Assembly: GCF_963082655.1 (NCBI RefSeq)
Contig: NC_081554.1
Span: 47,785,761 to 47,849,760 of the forward strand
DNA: 64,000 bases
DNA from: Stomoxys calcitrans
Taxonomy: Eukaryota; Arthropoda; Insecta; Diptera; Muscidae
Direction of reading: 5' to 3'
Part shown: one piece after another, positions 10,180-21,785 of the stretch
Numbering within the stretch: position 1 is the stretch's first letter
Layout of the letters: every line of letters starts with the position of its first letter
Made by a program: the position numbers and the translations under genes
Notes under the pieces: model-generated
Told to the model about the DNA's origin: nothing
Database searches by the model: none
The model's input: only the letters and a program-made list of their open reading frames with translations

Positions 10180-11450
10180 AATTTGAGATATGGTTTCTAT
10201 TTATGAAATGGTGAGCTATTTGATTTGACTAAGGAGACATCTGCTCCAATGTCCACTAACAGTATAATTATGTTGTTTGTCTGTTTAACTTTAAGAGATA
10301 TGAAAAGGCTTAAATTTAGGCGGATATTATACACTTTTATTGCTCTTATCTAAGGGGTTTTCTGAGTTTTTAGAACTTCCACTTTCAATACTCATGAAAT
10401 TTACGTCACGTTTGTTATTACATCTGGCTTGATTAGATCGTCCTTTGTTATTCTGTCCGTTGCTTCTATACTTATTGCCATTCTTGTAATTATTGCCATT
10501 ATTATTTCGATAGTTTCGTCTAAACTTTCTATTCTTTCCTCTTTAGCCTCTACGCAAATTATTCTTGAAGTAAAATACAGAGTTTTGTTCTCGTGTTGCT
10601 TCTGTACAACTTCTGACAAATTTTTCAACGACCTCGTTCATGGAGTTAAACTGACCTGCTTCCATTATCAGTTTAACCTTATCACTGGTGCAGTTCTTCG
10701 TAATTGCTTTAACGGCAACACGAGTGGAGTACTTGGATGCTAGCTCAACCGGTAGACCTTCTGAAATGTACAATAGGCTCCTTCTAACGATTTAGAGTAA
10801 GCATTTGCGGTCTTACTGGTTTGTTTGATATTCATTATTTTTTGCTGAAAAGACCTCGACCGATTCTCCCTTAATTCCAGACTGTAGTCTGTTTATTATT
10901 TGTGGAATGGTCGATTCCTCACATATCACATTCCTATTTTCTGCTTTTGTCTAGACCATTTTATCTTCCGTTTCGTCTTTGTCTGAATCAAAATCTTCGT
11001 CTATCGGTCCAAGTGTTTTTCAAAACAAGAATAATACGTTTATATCGATTTCTAGAGGGGTTTCTAATGTATGTGGAACTTCTTGACCTATTTTGTATCT
11101 GGACAATATCTTTGCTAGTTGGACCCTTAATGTCCAATAAAGGTCGAGGCTACATTTCTTATGCTCCACGGTTATTTTGTTCCTATATTCATATATTAGT
11201 TTCCTAATACTTTCAAATGAACTTAGTATTCCTAAATGTTTTCTGACTGTTTCCGGACGAACATATGCACTTTTGTTTATGCATTTAAATGATTTTAAAT
11301 TTTTTTTCTCTGATTCTAGAATTGTCTTTAGTAAATCTCATTCCATTTTATTTAAATTCAGTTTGAATTTTTATTCTGGTTTAAATATTTTTTCTTAAGT
11401 ATTTTATGATGCATAAATTATATTTTTATTACAAAATTTAAACCCGCCAA
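10180..11450 (-). pseudogene. Gypsy-type LTR retrotransposon relic (gag and protease)
   Basis: On the minus strand, 10773-10543 encodes a Gag-like capsid C-terminal segment with motifs such as STRVAVKAITKNC, KVKLIMEAGQF and FVRSCTEAT. It is followed in another frame (10560-10330) by an Arg/Asn/Gly-rich nucleocapsid-like tail. Further down, near 10265-10195, an LLVDIGADVSLVK segment is the retroviral-type aspartic protease motif, with the usual D-T-G changed to D-I-G. Stops and frameshifts break all of it. Weaker gag-like sequence extends up to about 11450. I did not find the LTRs or reverse transcriptase. The element is inactive, and its order (gag then protease on the minus strand) fits the Ty3/gypsy class. 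Confidence 0.65.
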
Positions 11451-11750
11451 AATGGTGAGGGCAACGAGGCAAACTTCAATCAGAAAAAGATTTTCTAATT
11501 TTTCCACAACCCTTACCTCGTTTATCACGTTGGCATTTGCATTTACTATTTTCGATTCTGGCTGTCCCATATTCCGGATTTACAATTGGTGATTAAAAAA
11601 AAAATATTTCTATTTTCATTTGATGTTTTAGTTAAAAAAAAAAAAATTCTATTTATGATATTATATTAATATTATTGGAACAAATTTTGTAATTTGGAAA
11701 TAGCTAATATTGACAATTTTTGTTTATCATAGGTAAGATTAAAAAAATTT
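11450..11750. other. AT-rich spacer
   Basis: Homopolymer A runs and AT-rich sequence. No gene seen. Confidence 0.5.
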
Positions 11751-11757
11751 TTAATCC

Positions 11758-12110
11758 ACGGTCCTCGGCTTTGACCGGACTGTCCGGACAGTCTGGGCAG
11801 TCTCCTCTAATATTTTGCGGATAACAACGCAAGGAAGTTTTGCTGATTGGAGCAAATCGGGATCAATTGCGACTTTTAGATACGCAAAGTTGGCAGAATC
11901 GTCAATTGGAAATAAAAAGAAGTCTTCACAAAGGGAGTTTTTGGATCAGGCAGATATATGCCTGATGACATTACTTTATTGAATGGATGTTTTTGGAGAA
12001 ATGCCATCGAATTTATACTAAAAGATCGGCTCTGTCGGCGTCATTCGATGGTTCCCCAAAATCAATCTTTTCAATACACTTATTACTAATACATACCAAT
12101 ATTTCTCACA
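11758..12110 (+). repeat. Local duplication, copy 1 (palindrome-containing)
   Basis: A segment of about 350 bp reappears at about 12540-12870, offset about 782 bp, with high identity, and again in diverged form at 13238-13445. It carries a perfect 16-nt palindrome, gactgtccggacagtc (11778-11793), near its left end. No open frame spans it. It is of unknown origin and may be a piece of a mobile element. Confidence 0.7.
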
Positions 12111-12539
12111 TCTAAGTTATTATGCATCAAGTGCATTTATGAAGTCCATTTCTTTTTACTGGCCCTAAGAGTGCAGATTTTTGCACCTCTTTAAAAGCTA
12201 AAGGTTATTTTAACATTCGATTTTTGATTCAAAGTATTATTTAAGGAGGAAATCTATTTCATCGATTCTTTTCCAATATGCCGAAGCGTTTTTCCAGCTT
12301 GGTGGGGTAGAACTAGTTACCGATCTGATGAGTATCTCCTTTTCTCTTTTGAGGCTCCAGGTGTATCCTCCTCGTCTTTTTGGCGGTTGAACTGCGAGCT
12401 CCACCGGTCCTTTATCGACTTTAACTGCCTTTTTTGTTCACTTCCAATATTCAGCTATAGTCAGAGGTTTTGGACCTGGCTCAGTCATCTTATCAAATTT
12501 TCACAAGGGTTCAGCCTTTAGTATTCCAATTTTAAATCA

Positions 12540-12870
12540 ACGGTTTGACCGGACTGTCCGGACAGTCTTGGCATCCTCCAATATTTTGCGGGTAACGAGG
12601 CAAGGATATTTTACTGATTGGAGCAAATCGGGATCAATTGCGACTTTTAGATACGCAAAGTTGGCAGAATCGCCATGTGGAAATAAAAAGAAGTCTTCGC
12701 AAAGCGAGTTGTTGGATTAGGCAGATATATGCCTGATGACATTACTTTATTGAATGGATGTTTTTGGAGAAATGCCATCGAATTTATACTAAAATATTGG
12801 CTCTACCGGCGTTATTCGATTGTTCCCCAAATTCAATCTTTTTAATACACTTATTACTAATACATACCAA
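12540..12870 (+). repeat. Local duplication, copy 2
   Basis: Near-identical to 11758-12110, including the palindrome at 12552-12567 and the block ending in the gatggttcccc/gattgttcccc area. The spacer 12110-12540 between the copies shows no recognisable gene. Confidence 0.7.
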
Positions 12871-13237
12871 TACAAAATATGCATCTAGTGCATTTCGTGC
12901 ATCCCCACGAATGGGGATGAAACGAAATGTGTTTTGAGGGTGTTAAACTTTCCATAGGTTTCCTAATATTTGAATGATTTCCATAAATTTCATTGCAGTC
13001 CTTTATAAATTTTTCTAAAAATTTCTTTGAAGCATTCTTGCCACTATATATACTGAACTTGCACAAATTCTTATCGAAATTACATTTAATGTTATAATTA
13101 ACGTCACACGGTACATGTTAATTTTTTAATCTTCATTTTTTAAAGTGCTATTGCTACTATTGTCTACGATTATTAAATCAAATACTCCTGTATTGTCAGC
13201 CTCTTTGGTCCAGGCTCACTCATATAATTGTTTCCGC

Positions 13238-13445
13238 GGTCCTGGGCTTGAACCGAACTCGCTGAACAGTATGGTATTGTCGTCTTATCCATCTTGGGAT
13301 TGCGGACACAAAGCTTATTTTGCTGATAAAAGTAAATTCAGGAACAATTGCGGTTTTAAAAATGAAAAACAGAAAGGGATCGTCATGTAGAATGTGCCTT
13401 CTTGTTGGTTTCAGGGCAGCGAGAGCCCTCGATGGTTCCCCAAAA
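13238..13445 (+). repeat. Local duplication, diverged copy 3
   Basis: It shares the order of the motifs ggtcct, a ttgcggaca-type block, tttgctgat, caattgcg and tcgatggttccccaaaatc with copies 1 and 2, but is shorter and strongly diverged. Confidence 0.45.
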
Positions 13446-13602
13446 TCAAAAATCTGTCACTGTTCAGACTATTTCGAGTCACTGGTTTAGTTTTATATGC
13501 ATTTCAAAGATTTTTCTTTGAAGACTGTTTTATTGGCTTATTTGACAGTTTGGTATCTTTTTTGTATTCCCGTTGAGCGCCAATTAAAAAGCTTTCGGGT
13601 TC

Positions 13603-13715
13603 TTGGATGTTGTTGTTGTAGTAGCAGTGTGTGGTACACTGAAGCGGCAGCCCTTGCTGATGAAGGAATTAATCAGGTCAATCCGGTACATACAACCGGC
13701 TGCCATGGGATTGTC
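13603..13715 (+). mobile_element. Short interspersed repeat (GCGGCAGCCCTTGC family)
   Basis: Plus-strand member of the family also seen at 4760-4872 (-) and 18433-18538 (+). It begins with a ttgttgttgtagtagcag run and ends ccggctgccatggg. Non-coding. Confidence 0.6.
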
Positions 13716-14100
13716 TTGGATGTATTTTGGTTTTATTGATTACTTCATAACGAGCTCCGTAAGAAGAGTGAATATTTTATATATGTATACTAAAACCTAC
13801 TTGTAATTGCTTGCACCTATATTGTTTTGTGCTGACACTGCGCCTCGTGTGTGGTGTTGCTTTTCCTTGTACTGGGCTTGTGTTGAAAAATATGCTTCGG
13901 CTGACAACTCCGTTTGAGGGGAATTTCTGTCGTTGAACAGTTATTAGGCTGGTACGTAATTTTCGGTTTTCTAATTACCGATCACCAGTGACTATGTCAA
14001 ATTACATATGTCATATTATATATATATATATATATATATTTTGTTCCATTTTTAAATTTTGTATGCATTTTATATTGTGTATTGTTGACCTTTTTGATTA
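13716..14100. other. AT-rich spacer with TA microsatellite
   Basis: A TA dinucleotide run lies at about 14012-14040. I see nothing else recognisable. Confidence 0.6.
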
Positions 14101-14411
14101 TAATTTAGTGGATAGTTCGGCTTGAGGTCATGTACAATTATCAAAAACAGATGTCGGTGTTTTTTTATTAATTGTTTTATTTTAAAATTTTCCAATATTT
14201 CGATTACCGCAGGTAATCTTCATCAGGGAATGGATAAATTTTAAAACAAGTGAACTTATTTCTTACACCATACAAGAATGACTCAGTCATGATGAAGATT
14301 ACCGCCGGTAATCGAAATATTGGAAATTTTAAAATAAAACAATTAATAAAAAAACACCGATATCTGTTTTTAATAATTGTTCATGAACTCAAGCCGAACT
14401 ATCCACGAAAT
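14101..14411. mobile_element. Foldback element with about 120-bp inverted arms
   Basis: The left arm 14101-14225 (from taatttagtggatagttcgg to gtaatcttcatca) is an almost perfect reverse complement of the right arm 14289-14411 (tgatgaagattaccg to ctatccacgaaatta), separated by about 63 bp. The arms contain cgattaccg and caatatttcga blocks. It has no protein and would form a long hairpin, as foldback MITEs do. Diverged arm pieces lie at 17190-17275 and 19900-19970. Confidence 0.75.
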
Positions 14412-14450
14412 TATTTTGTATGCATTTTAAAGATTTTGTTATTTTACTGA

Positions 14451-15302
14451 TTGAAAAACTTAAAAGACTGTGTAATTGGCTTATCTGAAAGTTTTATATT
14501 ATTTTGTTTTTTTCATATATTCAAATATTTTCCCCAGATCTAATAGCTTGGGAGATTACAGTTGTTATTTAAATTACTTAGAGATCACAAGAATGATTGA
14601 GATGGCAAAACGTGTTTTGTCTTAAAGCAAAATTTTTCAATATCACCACGATGACATATGGCAATCCAAAACCGTGATGATTTCAATATAACATATTTGG
14701 ACTTGGAGTTTTGAAGCAAAATCATGAGTAAAAGCATCTGTTGCTTAAAAATTTATTGAAGCAAATTTTGAAGATTTCCATTGAATGAAGATTGATCGAA
14801 GCAATGTATGACGATTTATTGATTGAAGCAATTTATGAAGATTTCCATTAAAGATGACAAAATTTCATCTGGTAAATGATGATTGATTGAAGCAATGCAT
14901 CAAGATTTCCATTGAATGAAGATTAATTGAAACCAAAAATAAAGAATAATTGAAGCATAGAAGATTGATTGAAGCAAATTATCAAGATTTTCCTTGAAAA
15001 TTACAAAATTTCTATTATGTTGGCTAGTGTACTCAAAATGAAAACTAATAAAGAAATTATTGTTGAATTAAAGATTTTATGAAATAAATCCAAAGTATAT
15101 TGGATGTATGTAGCGAAGTTATATATAGATTCCATATGTTAATCTAAACATCTTATATATGTATGAGAGGTGTACATTGTTTAGTTTTATTCCGAAATAT
15201 TCAACTTCATTAAATGAAATCATTTATGACTTAAATCCATGGTTTTCACAACCCTGTTTAAATTGTATTCAAACCTATATTGATGGTTTTATGTTTATGC
15301 GT
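14451..15302 (+). repeat. 852-bp tandem duplication, unit 1
   Basis: It starts ttgaaaaacttaaaagactg and repeats in order at 15303. Shared blocks include tagcttgggagattacag, agatggcaaaacgtg and tatcaccacgatgacatatg. The middle contains many short copies of gattgaagcaa and aagatttccattgaa, a degenerate minisatellite within the unit. No open frame. Confidence 0.75.
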
Positions 15303-16140
15303 TGAAAAACTTTGAAGACTGTTTAATTTGCTTAATTGAAAGTTTCATATTATTTTGTTTTTTTTTTCATATATTCAAATATCTTACCCAGATCCAATAG
15401 CTTGGGAGATTACAGTTGTTATTTAAATTACTTAGAGATCACAAGAATTATTGAGATGGCAAAACGTGTTTTGTCTTAAAGCAAAATTTTTCAATATCAC
15501 CACGATGACATATGCCAATCCTAAACCGCGATGACTTCAATATAACATATTTGGATTTGGATTTTTGAGGCAAACTCATGAGTTAAAGCAACTGTTGCAT
15601 AAAGCTTTATTGAAGTAAATTTTGAAGATTTCCATTGAATGAAGATTGATCAAAGCATTTTATGAAGATTTTTTATGACAAACTCTCAAGATTGCCATTG
15701 AAGATGACAATATTTTATCTGGTAAATGAAGATTGATTGAAGCAATGTATCAAGATTTTCCTTGAACGAAGATTCATTGAAACATAAAATGAAGAGTACT
15801 TGAAGCATAGAATGGAGATGATTGAAGCAAATTATCAAGATTTCCCTTGGAAAGTACAAAATTTCTATCATGTTGACTTGTGTATTCAGAATGAAAACTA
15901 ATGAACAAATTATCATTTAAATGGAATATATCCAAAGTATATTGAGTTGTATGTAGCGAAGTTTTGTATAGATTCCATACAATATTCTAAACATCTTATA
16001 TATGTATGGGAGGTGTATATTGTTTAGTTTTATTCCGACATTTTCCGACTTCAATAATGTTATTTATAAGATAAATCTATGGTTTTCACAAACCTATTTG
16101 AATTGTATTCAAGCCTATATCGTTGGTTGTATGTTTATAT
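15303..16140 (+). repeat. 852-bp tandem duplication, unit 2
   Basis: This unit aligns along its length with 14451-15302 at roughly 85-90% identity by eye, with small indels. The divergence suggests an old duplication. Confidence 0.7.
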
Positions 16141-17185
16141 GTTCCATGCAATATATTTTACTATTCTAGTTGAAGCTGCCTTACAAAGTTTAGAATCATG
16201 TTCTTTTAGAATTCTTGTTCTGTTTTTTCCTATCTTAAGTTTTCAACATATTCCTTCATTAAAGGAACACTATTTCTAAACAAAGAAATGGTTTATGGAA
16301 AAAACACATATTAAGCATGCAACCTACCATATATCAAATCACTAAGTTTAAAATGTATAGAAATTTTTGATTAATTTGTAAAAAAAAAATATGGAATCGT
16401 TCTTTAATTTTTTTTTTTTAATCTAACTTGTCACAGATTATAATAATCAACTAAATTGCTTTAAAGCCATAGTCAGTTTTTTAGTTTCTTCATCTAGTGT
16501 AACTTGAAGATACAAATTTATTGGTAATTATAAGGTTTTCTTCTAAAAAGCTTAAGGGTAGCTTAAATTTCATTATTCAACTTTAATTCTGTCCTTATAT
16601 AATAATTTTTCTATATCATTAACACTCTTTCATATTAATTGATTTAATACACATTTTTTTCCAACCACTAAGAATTTATTGATAAATTGTAAGGATTTCC
16701 TTTTAAAAGCTTAAGGATAGCTTAATTTTCTTATTCAACTTAATAGTCAGTGAAATAGCTTTTTTTTATTTTTTTTCTCATATGTACAACAATCTTTAGG
16801 TTTATGTACCGCTAGCTACAACTAGCTCCAATCTCTTAGATTATAAGTTATTTGTTTTTTTCATCTAACATGCTTTCTGCCATTTTCCATCACTTTACTT
16901 ATCCATTCTCTCGGCCAGTATTCTAAATTTTAAACTTTTTCTCTCTTTTTTTCCTTTCTCCTGTGTACTTTTCCCAACAGAAAATATACTTAATTTAGTA
17001 TAATATTTCAAAATGATATGCAATTTTATGAATTGTAAGTAAGTACAAGTAATTTTCATGCAATTGAGCAAAAAATCTGTGTTTCTTAAATTTAAGAAAA
17101 TTAAAATATGGGTCTTATGATACCAATATATAAGTTTTAAGGAAAATATTATGTTTTTTGTATTTTTAACCATTTTAGAATTTAA
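16141..17185. other. AT-rich, no gene seen
   Basis: Homopolymer-rich sequence with a short internal similarity (cttttaaaagcttaagg-type blocks near 16540 and 16700). Small frames here have no recognisable product. Confidence 0.5.
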
Positions 17186-17189
17186 TTTT

Positions 17190-17275
17190 GTGGATGGTTT
17201 GTTTTGAGGTCATGAATAGTTATTCAAAATAGATGTTGGTGTTCTTTATAAAATTATTGATATTTCAATTACCAA
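17190..17275. repeat. Foldback-element arm, diverged
   Basis: It matches the left arm of the element at 14101 (gtggatggtttg, tgaggtcatgaat, gatgttggtgtt). Its reverse complement matches 19900-19970, so the two may be the ends of one interrupted element. Confidence 0.5.
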
Positions 17276-17279
17276 CGGA

Positions 17280-18430
17280 CAAGGGATCCCAAAGTCGACT
17301 AACGACTAATAAATTTTTTGTGTAAAAAAATCGAAAAGTCGAATATTCGATTTTGAAGTCGAAAAGTAAGCTGCACAGGAAAAAACATGGACTATCAGCC
17401 CTATTCTGAATAACAATTTCCTGCGAATTTTTTCCCTACTCACGTTTCCCTTATTCAAAACAAACTTTAGAAAGGGAAATGTCTCCCAGGGATAAAATGT
17501 AGATATTCTGAATCGAAATGAAAGGGAGAATGAGACGATAAAATTGAAAAAAAATTCCCCTAAACAAATGGAAGGGAGCTAGTATAAAAAATTATGAATA
17601 TAAGTAAAAATTTTGTTAGGTTTTCCCGGCTTAAATGTGTCATGTACAGTGTGTCCGTTTTCGGTAGATTCCTGCCAAATTTGGTAGGTTTTTATTCTGT
17701 TGGTAGGCTGACCTTAATTTTTGGTAGATTTTTCCCAACGCCAGGGATAACTCAAAATTCGTTTCTGTGTATTCGTTAAGAGTGCAGACCTCGAAAGACC
17801 AAATACTGTTACAAGGAGTCTTACTGCTTTAAATTTCAGTAAAAGGGCCATAAGTTCTGATATTGAATGTTACTGGTGCGAATGTTAAGGCATCTCTTCA
17901 AAATTTTTTTAAATTGTTGTAGGAAATGCTGCTTTTGTGCGTTCAATACCTTCAATAACAGGGCTATGTTGCAGCTGCATAAAAATATGGTCAGATCTGA
18001 TCCATACTCAGATGTTGAGACGTCCATGCAACTCACTGTAAAATGATTAGTAAAAGTGCATTTCTGGGCTCAAACAGATCGCTCAATCGGCAGATCGCTT
18101 TATCCAAACTCGGCATGGTTGTTCACTGAAATCAGGGCAAAAATGTGACTTTATTAACTCAAAATTTCTTATCGGGAGATAGGCATAAAGGGTGCTTTAT
18201 CAAGATATAGGCCAACTGTTCGGTGGTGGGTATAAAAACATATATGTACCGCATTTTTGCCTTTTAGAACATTTATAAGATTTGGTAAAATTTTTCTTAA
18301 ATTTTGGTAGGAAATAATATTCTTGAGTGGCAACACTGGTCACATAACCCCCAGAAGGTTTGCATTAGTTTTCAAATTGATTGACAATAAAAGGCAAGAA
18401 TTCTAGAATTGGTGGTATATGAATATACAT
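17280..18430. other. Unassigned AT-rich DNA
   Basis: It contains recurrent ttggtagatttt / ggtaggtttt motifs (17640-17740, 18275-18310) that look like decayed repeats. No gene recognised. Confidence 0.4.
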
Positions 18431-18432
18431 AG

Positions 18433-18538
18433 GTATGTAGTTGTTGTTATAGCAGTGTGTTGTACATTGAGGCGGCAGCCCTTGCCGTTGAAGGACTCCA
18501 TCGAGTCAATCCGGTACATGCAACCGTCCTGCCATGTC
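18433..18538 (+). mobile_element. Short interspersed repeat (GCGGCAGCCCTTGC family)
   Basis: Third copy of the family at 4760 and 13603. It runs from a gttgttgttatagcagtg start through gaggcggcagcccttgccg to ccggtacatgcaacc. Confidence 0.6.
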
Positions 18539-18607
18539 ATATACATAGGTATCAAAATATGTGGTTTATTTTTAAATATTCTAAGAGAAGTTGACAAGTG
18601 ATACTAA

Positions 18608-18718
18608 AAGAAGGTCCCTTATCATTGAGCTAAAAGTAAAATCGGTCAGCACTCGTTGATATGCAAGAAGTCTTCTGCCTGTTGCATAATGGAATGTTCT
18701 TGGGCAAATTTGCAATAT
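18608..18718 (+). mobile_element. tRNA-derived SINE, 3' half
   Basis: It contains aaggtcccttatcattgagc, then gcactcgttgatatg, then aatggaatgttcttgggc and a gcaatatt end. The tRNA-like head is missing. Confidence 0.6.
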
Positions 18719-18719
18719 T

Positions 18720-19060
18720 GCACAGTACCATCAATTACTCCAGAATACTTGGTGCCACATTCGGCAGCATTTACGCCACAGGGATATAAATAAATCCAGA
18801 AGTCGCTTTTCGGCGGCACTATGTCCAACAGCCCTGTCTCAACCAACAAGAAAAGCGGCCACCGCCCGAAAATGCCGATTAGATCTTCAAGTTCTAGCTC
18901 CATAATGTAGGTCTTTAGATAAATCAGCGTATCAGGCAGACCACCACAGCTTTCATGACGACGTAGGAGAAGCAAACATTTATACTATTCACCAAATTAG
19001 TTCTGCCTAAGAACGACACGGTTATTTAGCCACTCTGGAAGCATCTCATTTCAGAAGCGT
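18720..19060 (-). other. Unassigned minus-strand coding-like fragment
   Basis: On the minus strand about 85 codons (18975 to about 18720) are open with balanced composition, including GGLPDTLIYLKTYIMELEL and PPKSDFWIYLYPCGVN. After that the frame runs into SINE sequence. In the same frame an LPEWLNNRVVLRQN segment lies upstream, separated by stops. It is more GC-rich than its surroundings. I do not recognise a family. It may be a relic of a transposon protein or an exon of an unknown gene. Confidence 0.25.
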
Positions 19061-19099
19061 CAGATCTCGATGATAGGTGATGCTCTTATAGTAACCTAA

Positions 19100-19860
19100 A
19101 AATAAAAATTTGGTATTCAAATTTCCCCAAAACCTATCAAATATATATTTAGACCAATTACGACAATATGGAACTCAAATGAAAGGTATTTAGTATAAGA
19201 AAACGTATCTGATATCCAATTGTCGGACCACCCCATCCCGAAAAAATATCCATAAAAAAATATCCTAAAATATATACCGACAATGGCAATATGGGACTCA
19301 AATGAAAGATATTTGGGAGTAGAATACGAATTTGATATCCAAATGTGGGACCAAGTTTCTGGGGTTCCATCCCTTCCCCAAACAGGACTTATTTTCTGAT
19401 TATGGCAATATGTGGCTTAAATAAAATGTATTTGAGTGTAGAATACGAATTGGATATCCAAATGTGGGGCCAAGAGTTTGGGGGCCGCCCTTCCCAAAAC
19501 CACAACCTAAAGAGAATAAATTTACGACCATAGCAATATGGGGTTCAAATAAAAGCTCTTTGGGAGTAAAGCACGAATTTGATATCAATATTCGGGAATA
19601 AGTGTCTATGGGACCATCCTACCCCCATAACATAACCCATAAAGGACGTATTTACTGACCATTTCAATATGGTACTGTAATAAGAGGTCTTTTAGAGTAC
19701 AACACGAATCTGATATATATCAAGTCCCTGAACCGCCGTCCCAAACCGGCCATGTTTGCCGACTATGGAAATATGGTATTCACTAAAAGCTCTTTATTTG
19801 ACGAAAATAAATATTCAAAGGATAATTTGGTTCCATAGAAATTATATGAAGGCGAAGCGG
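19100..19860 (+). repeat. Dispersed tandem repeat, unit about 120 bp
   Basis: Five to six diverged units run in tandem. Each has a gcaatatgggactcaaatg block, a gaaaggtatttgggagtag block, an aatttgatatccaaatgtgg block and a C-rich stretch near ccccatcc. The same unit recurs at 39840-40190 (-), 50520-51560 (+) and in part at 58495-58715. Confidence 0.7.
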
Positions 19861-19899
19861 AATGGGTCCGGTATAGGTAGTACATTATAAAGAATAACA

Positions 19900-19970
19900 A
19901 CATCTTTCTTTAATAATTGTTCATGACCTCAAGTCCAACCCAACCGTCCAAAATATTATTTAGGAAGAAT
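19900..19970. repeat. Foldback-element arm, diverged (right)
   Basis: It matches the right arm of 14101-14411 (aataattgttcatgacctcaag) and is inverted relative to 17190-17275. Confidence 0.5.
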
Positions 19971-19974
19971 ATTT

Positions 19975-21560
19975 TATAAATGTTTAAACTATTTTCCCCC
20001 ATTTTTAGCGTTAAACAGGAGAATTATTTCGTTAGGCTCCTTAGTTTTTTACATAGATTCAAAAGAATTTTTATTTTTTTTTTTTAATTTATACTTTTTA
20101 ATAATTTTCCCCAGTGTTTTTTTTTTCGAAATTTTTACATATGATGCATATATGTACATACACAGGTTTTCACAAAGCTTAATGTAGCTATGAAATGGGT
20201 TTATTTGACAGATTTCTTTTATAGAGCTGTGAAATAATCCTATTTTAAGGCTTCATTAAGTTTTTTTATAATTAATTAAGATATTAATTATAAATATGAA
20301 GTTTTACATAAAATGAACAAAAAAGTTATGGCTTTAACTTTACTACAAATAAACTATATATAATAACACTATATAATATATTTATAACAATATATAAAAC
20401 AATAAATATAATTATATATGATATACATAATATATAACATCGTATGTTCGAAAAAATCCTTTCACATTAATTTACCTATAAACATAGAACTACAATTACA
20501 GTTTTGTATAAATTCAAATTAACTTTTTAATGAAGTTTAATACATCGATTATTAATCTGTTCAAAATTATTTTGCAATATAGCAAAAATAAAAAAAAAAA
20601 ACACAATAATTAAATATGTAAAACCTAAGCTATAAGAAGAAATTGGAAGATTTTCAGTTTAATTGAAAGTCTATAGTTGTTAGTAATTACAGATATTTTT
20701 TGAGTACATAAAATAAAAAGATATGTAAAAATCAAAAGTGTATTATAACAAAAAAGTATGATTAACTTAATGTCTTACAGATATATATTGTTTTGCTTTT
20801 GTAAAACTCCAAAGGATATAAAATCATGGTATGTTTTTTGACAACATATCTTAAACATGTTTTTGATAACATATCTTAAACTTAAGGTTATAAGATGTAA
20901 ACTTCATACTTTACATATACAATATTTTGTACTACAAAAGGAACAAAAACAAAATATTCAATACTGGAAACTTGAAACTCCAAGATTCTATAAATTAACT
21001 TAAAATGTATATTTTTCTGGAATTTAATTCATCGTTTAAATTTACACTATATTAATTATTATAGATACAAATGAAGTTTCTTATTAAAGTTAATTAATAT
21101 TATAATATTAATATTTATTATACATTTACTGAGATTAATAATTTTTGTTCAATTTCTTTTTTGTTTGATTTTTTTGAATTTTTTTTTTTTTTTTTTTTTT
21201 ATTGTAACAACTGTAAATTTTGTGTAAAACACTGTAAAAATTTCTAAGGTCCAAGAGTTTATGTGTAAATTGTTTTACTATATATTATTAATAATTTTAC
21301 TTTTGTATTATAAAATATAAAATCATATCACAACAAAGTTATTTTGTTCATTAATTTTATTATTCATAGACTTAAACTACCAAGTACATCATATATATAC
21401 AAATTTACATCATACAAATATTTATATCACATTGAAATAAAAAAAATGAATTTAATAAAAACAAAAATATTTTTTAAAAATTAAAAAAAAAGAAATTTTT
21501 TTATTTTGTGAACAAATCGGTATTGCAGTAATGGTAAGTAAGAGGTAAAAAATAAAAACC
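19975..21560. other. Extremely AT-rich region
   Basis: About 1.6 kb of mostly A and T with TA-rich tracts (20340-20450) and a T run of more than 20 near 21180-21202. No frames or recognisable repeats. It immediately precedes the satellite array. Confidence 0.6.
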
Positions 21561-21785
21561 ACTTCAAGTTCGGCCGGGATGAACCTTAGTGTCCTTGGTT
21601 TATTCCTATAATGTATAGCATTTCTAAGGTCCTTTGGGCGATTCCTATTTTTAAGATAAACAAAAACAAATATCTTAGCTATATTGGACGAGAATTGTGT
21701 TTTAAAGGTGCATAAGATGTCAAATCGTGTGATCGGTTATAAGACAATTAACGGGTAATATTCATTCCGAGGTGATCGTTAATTT

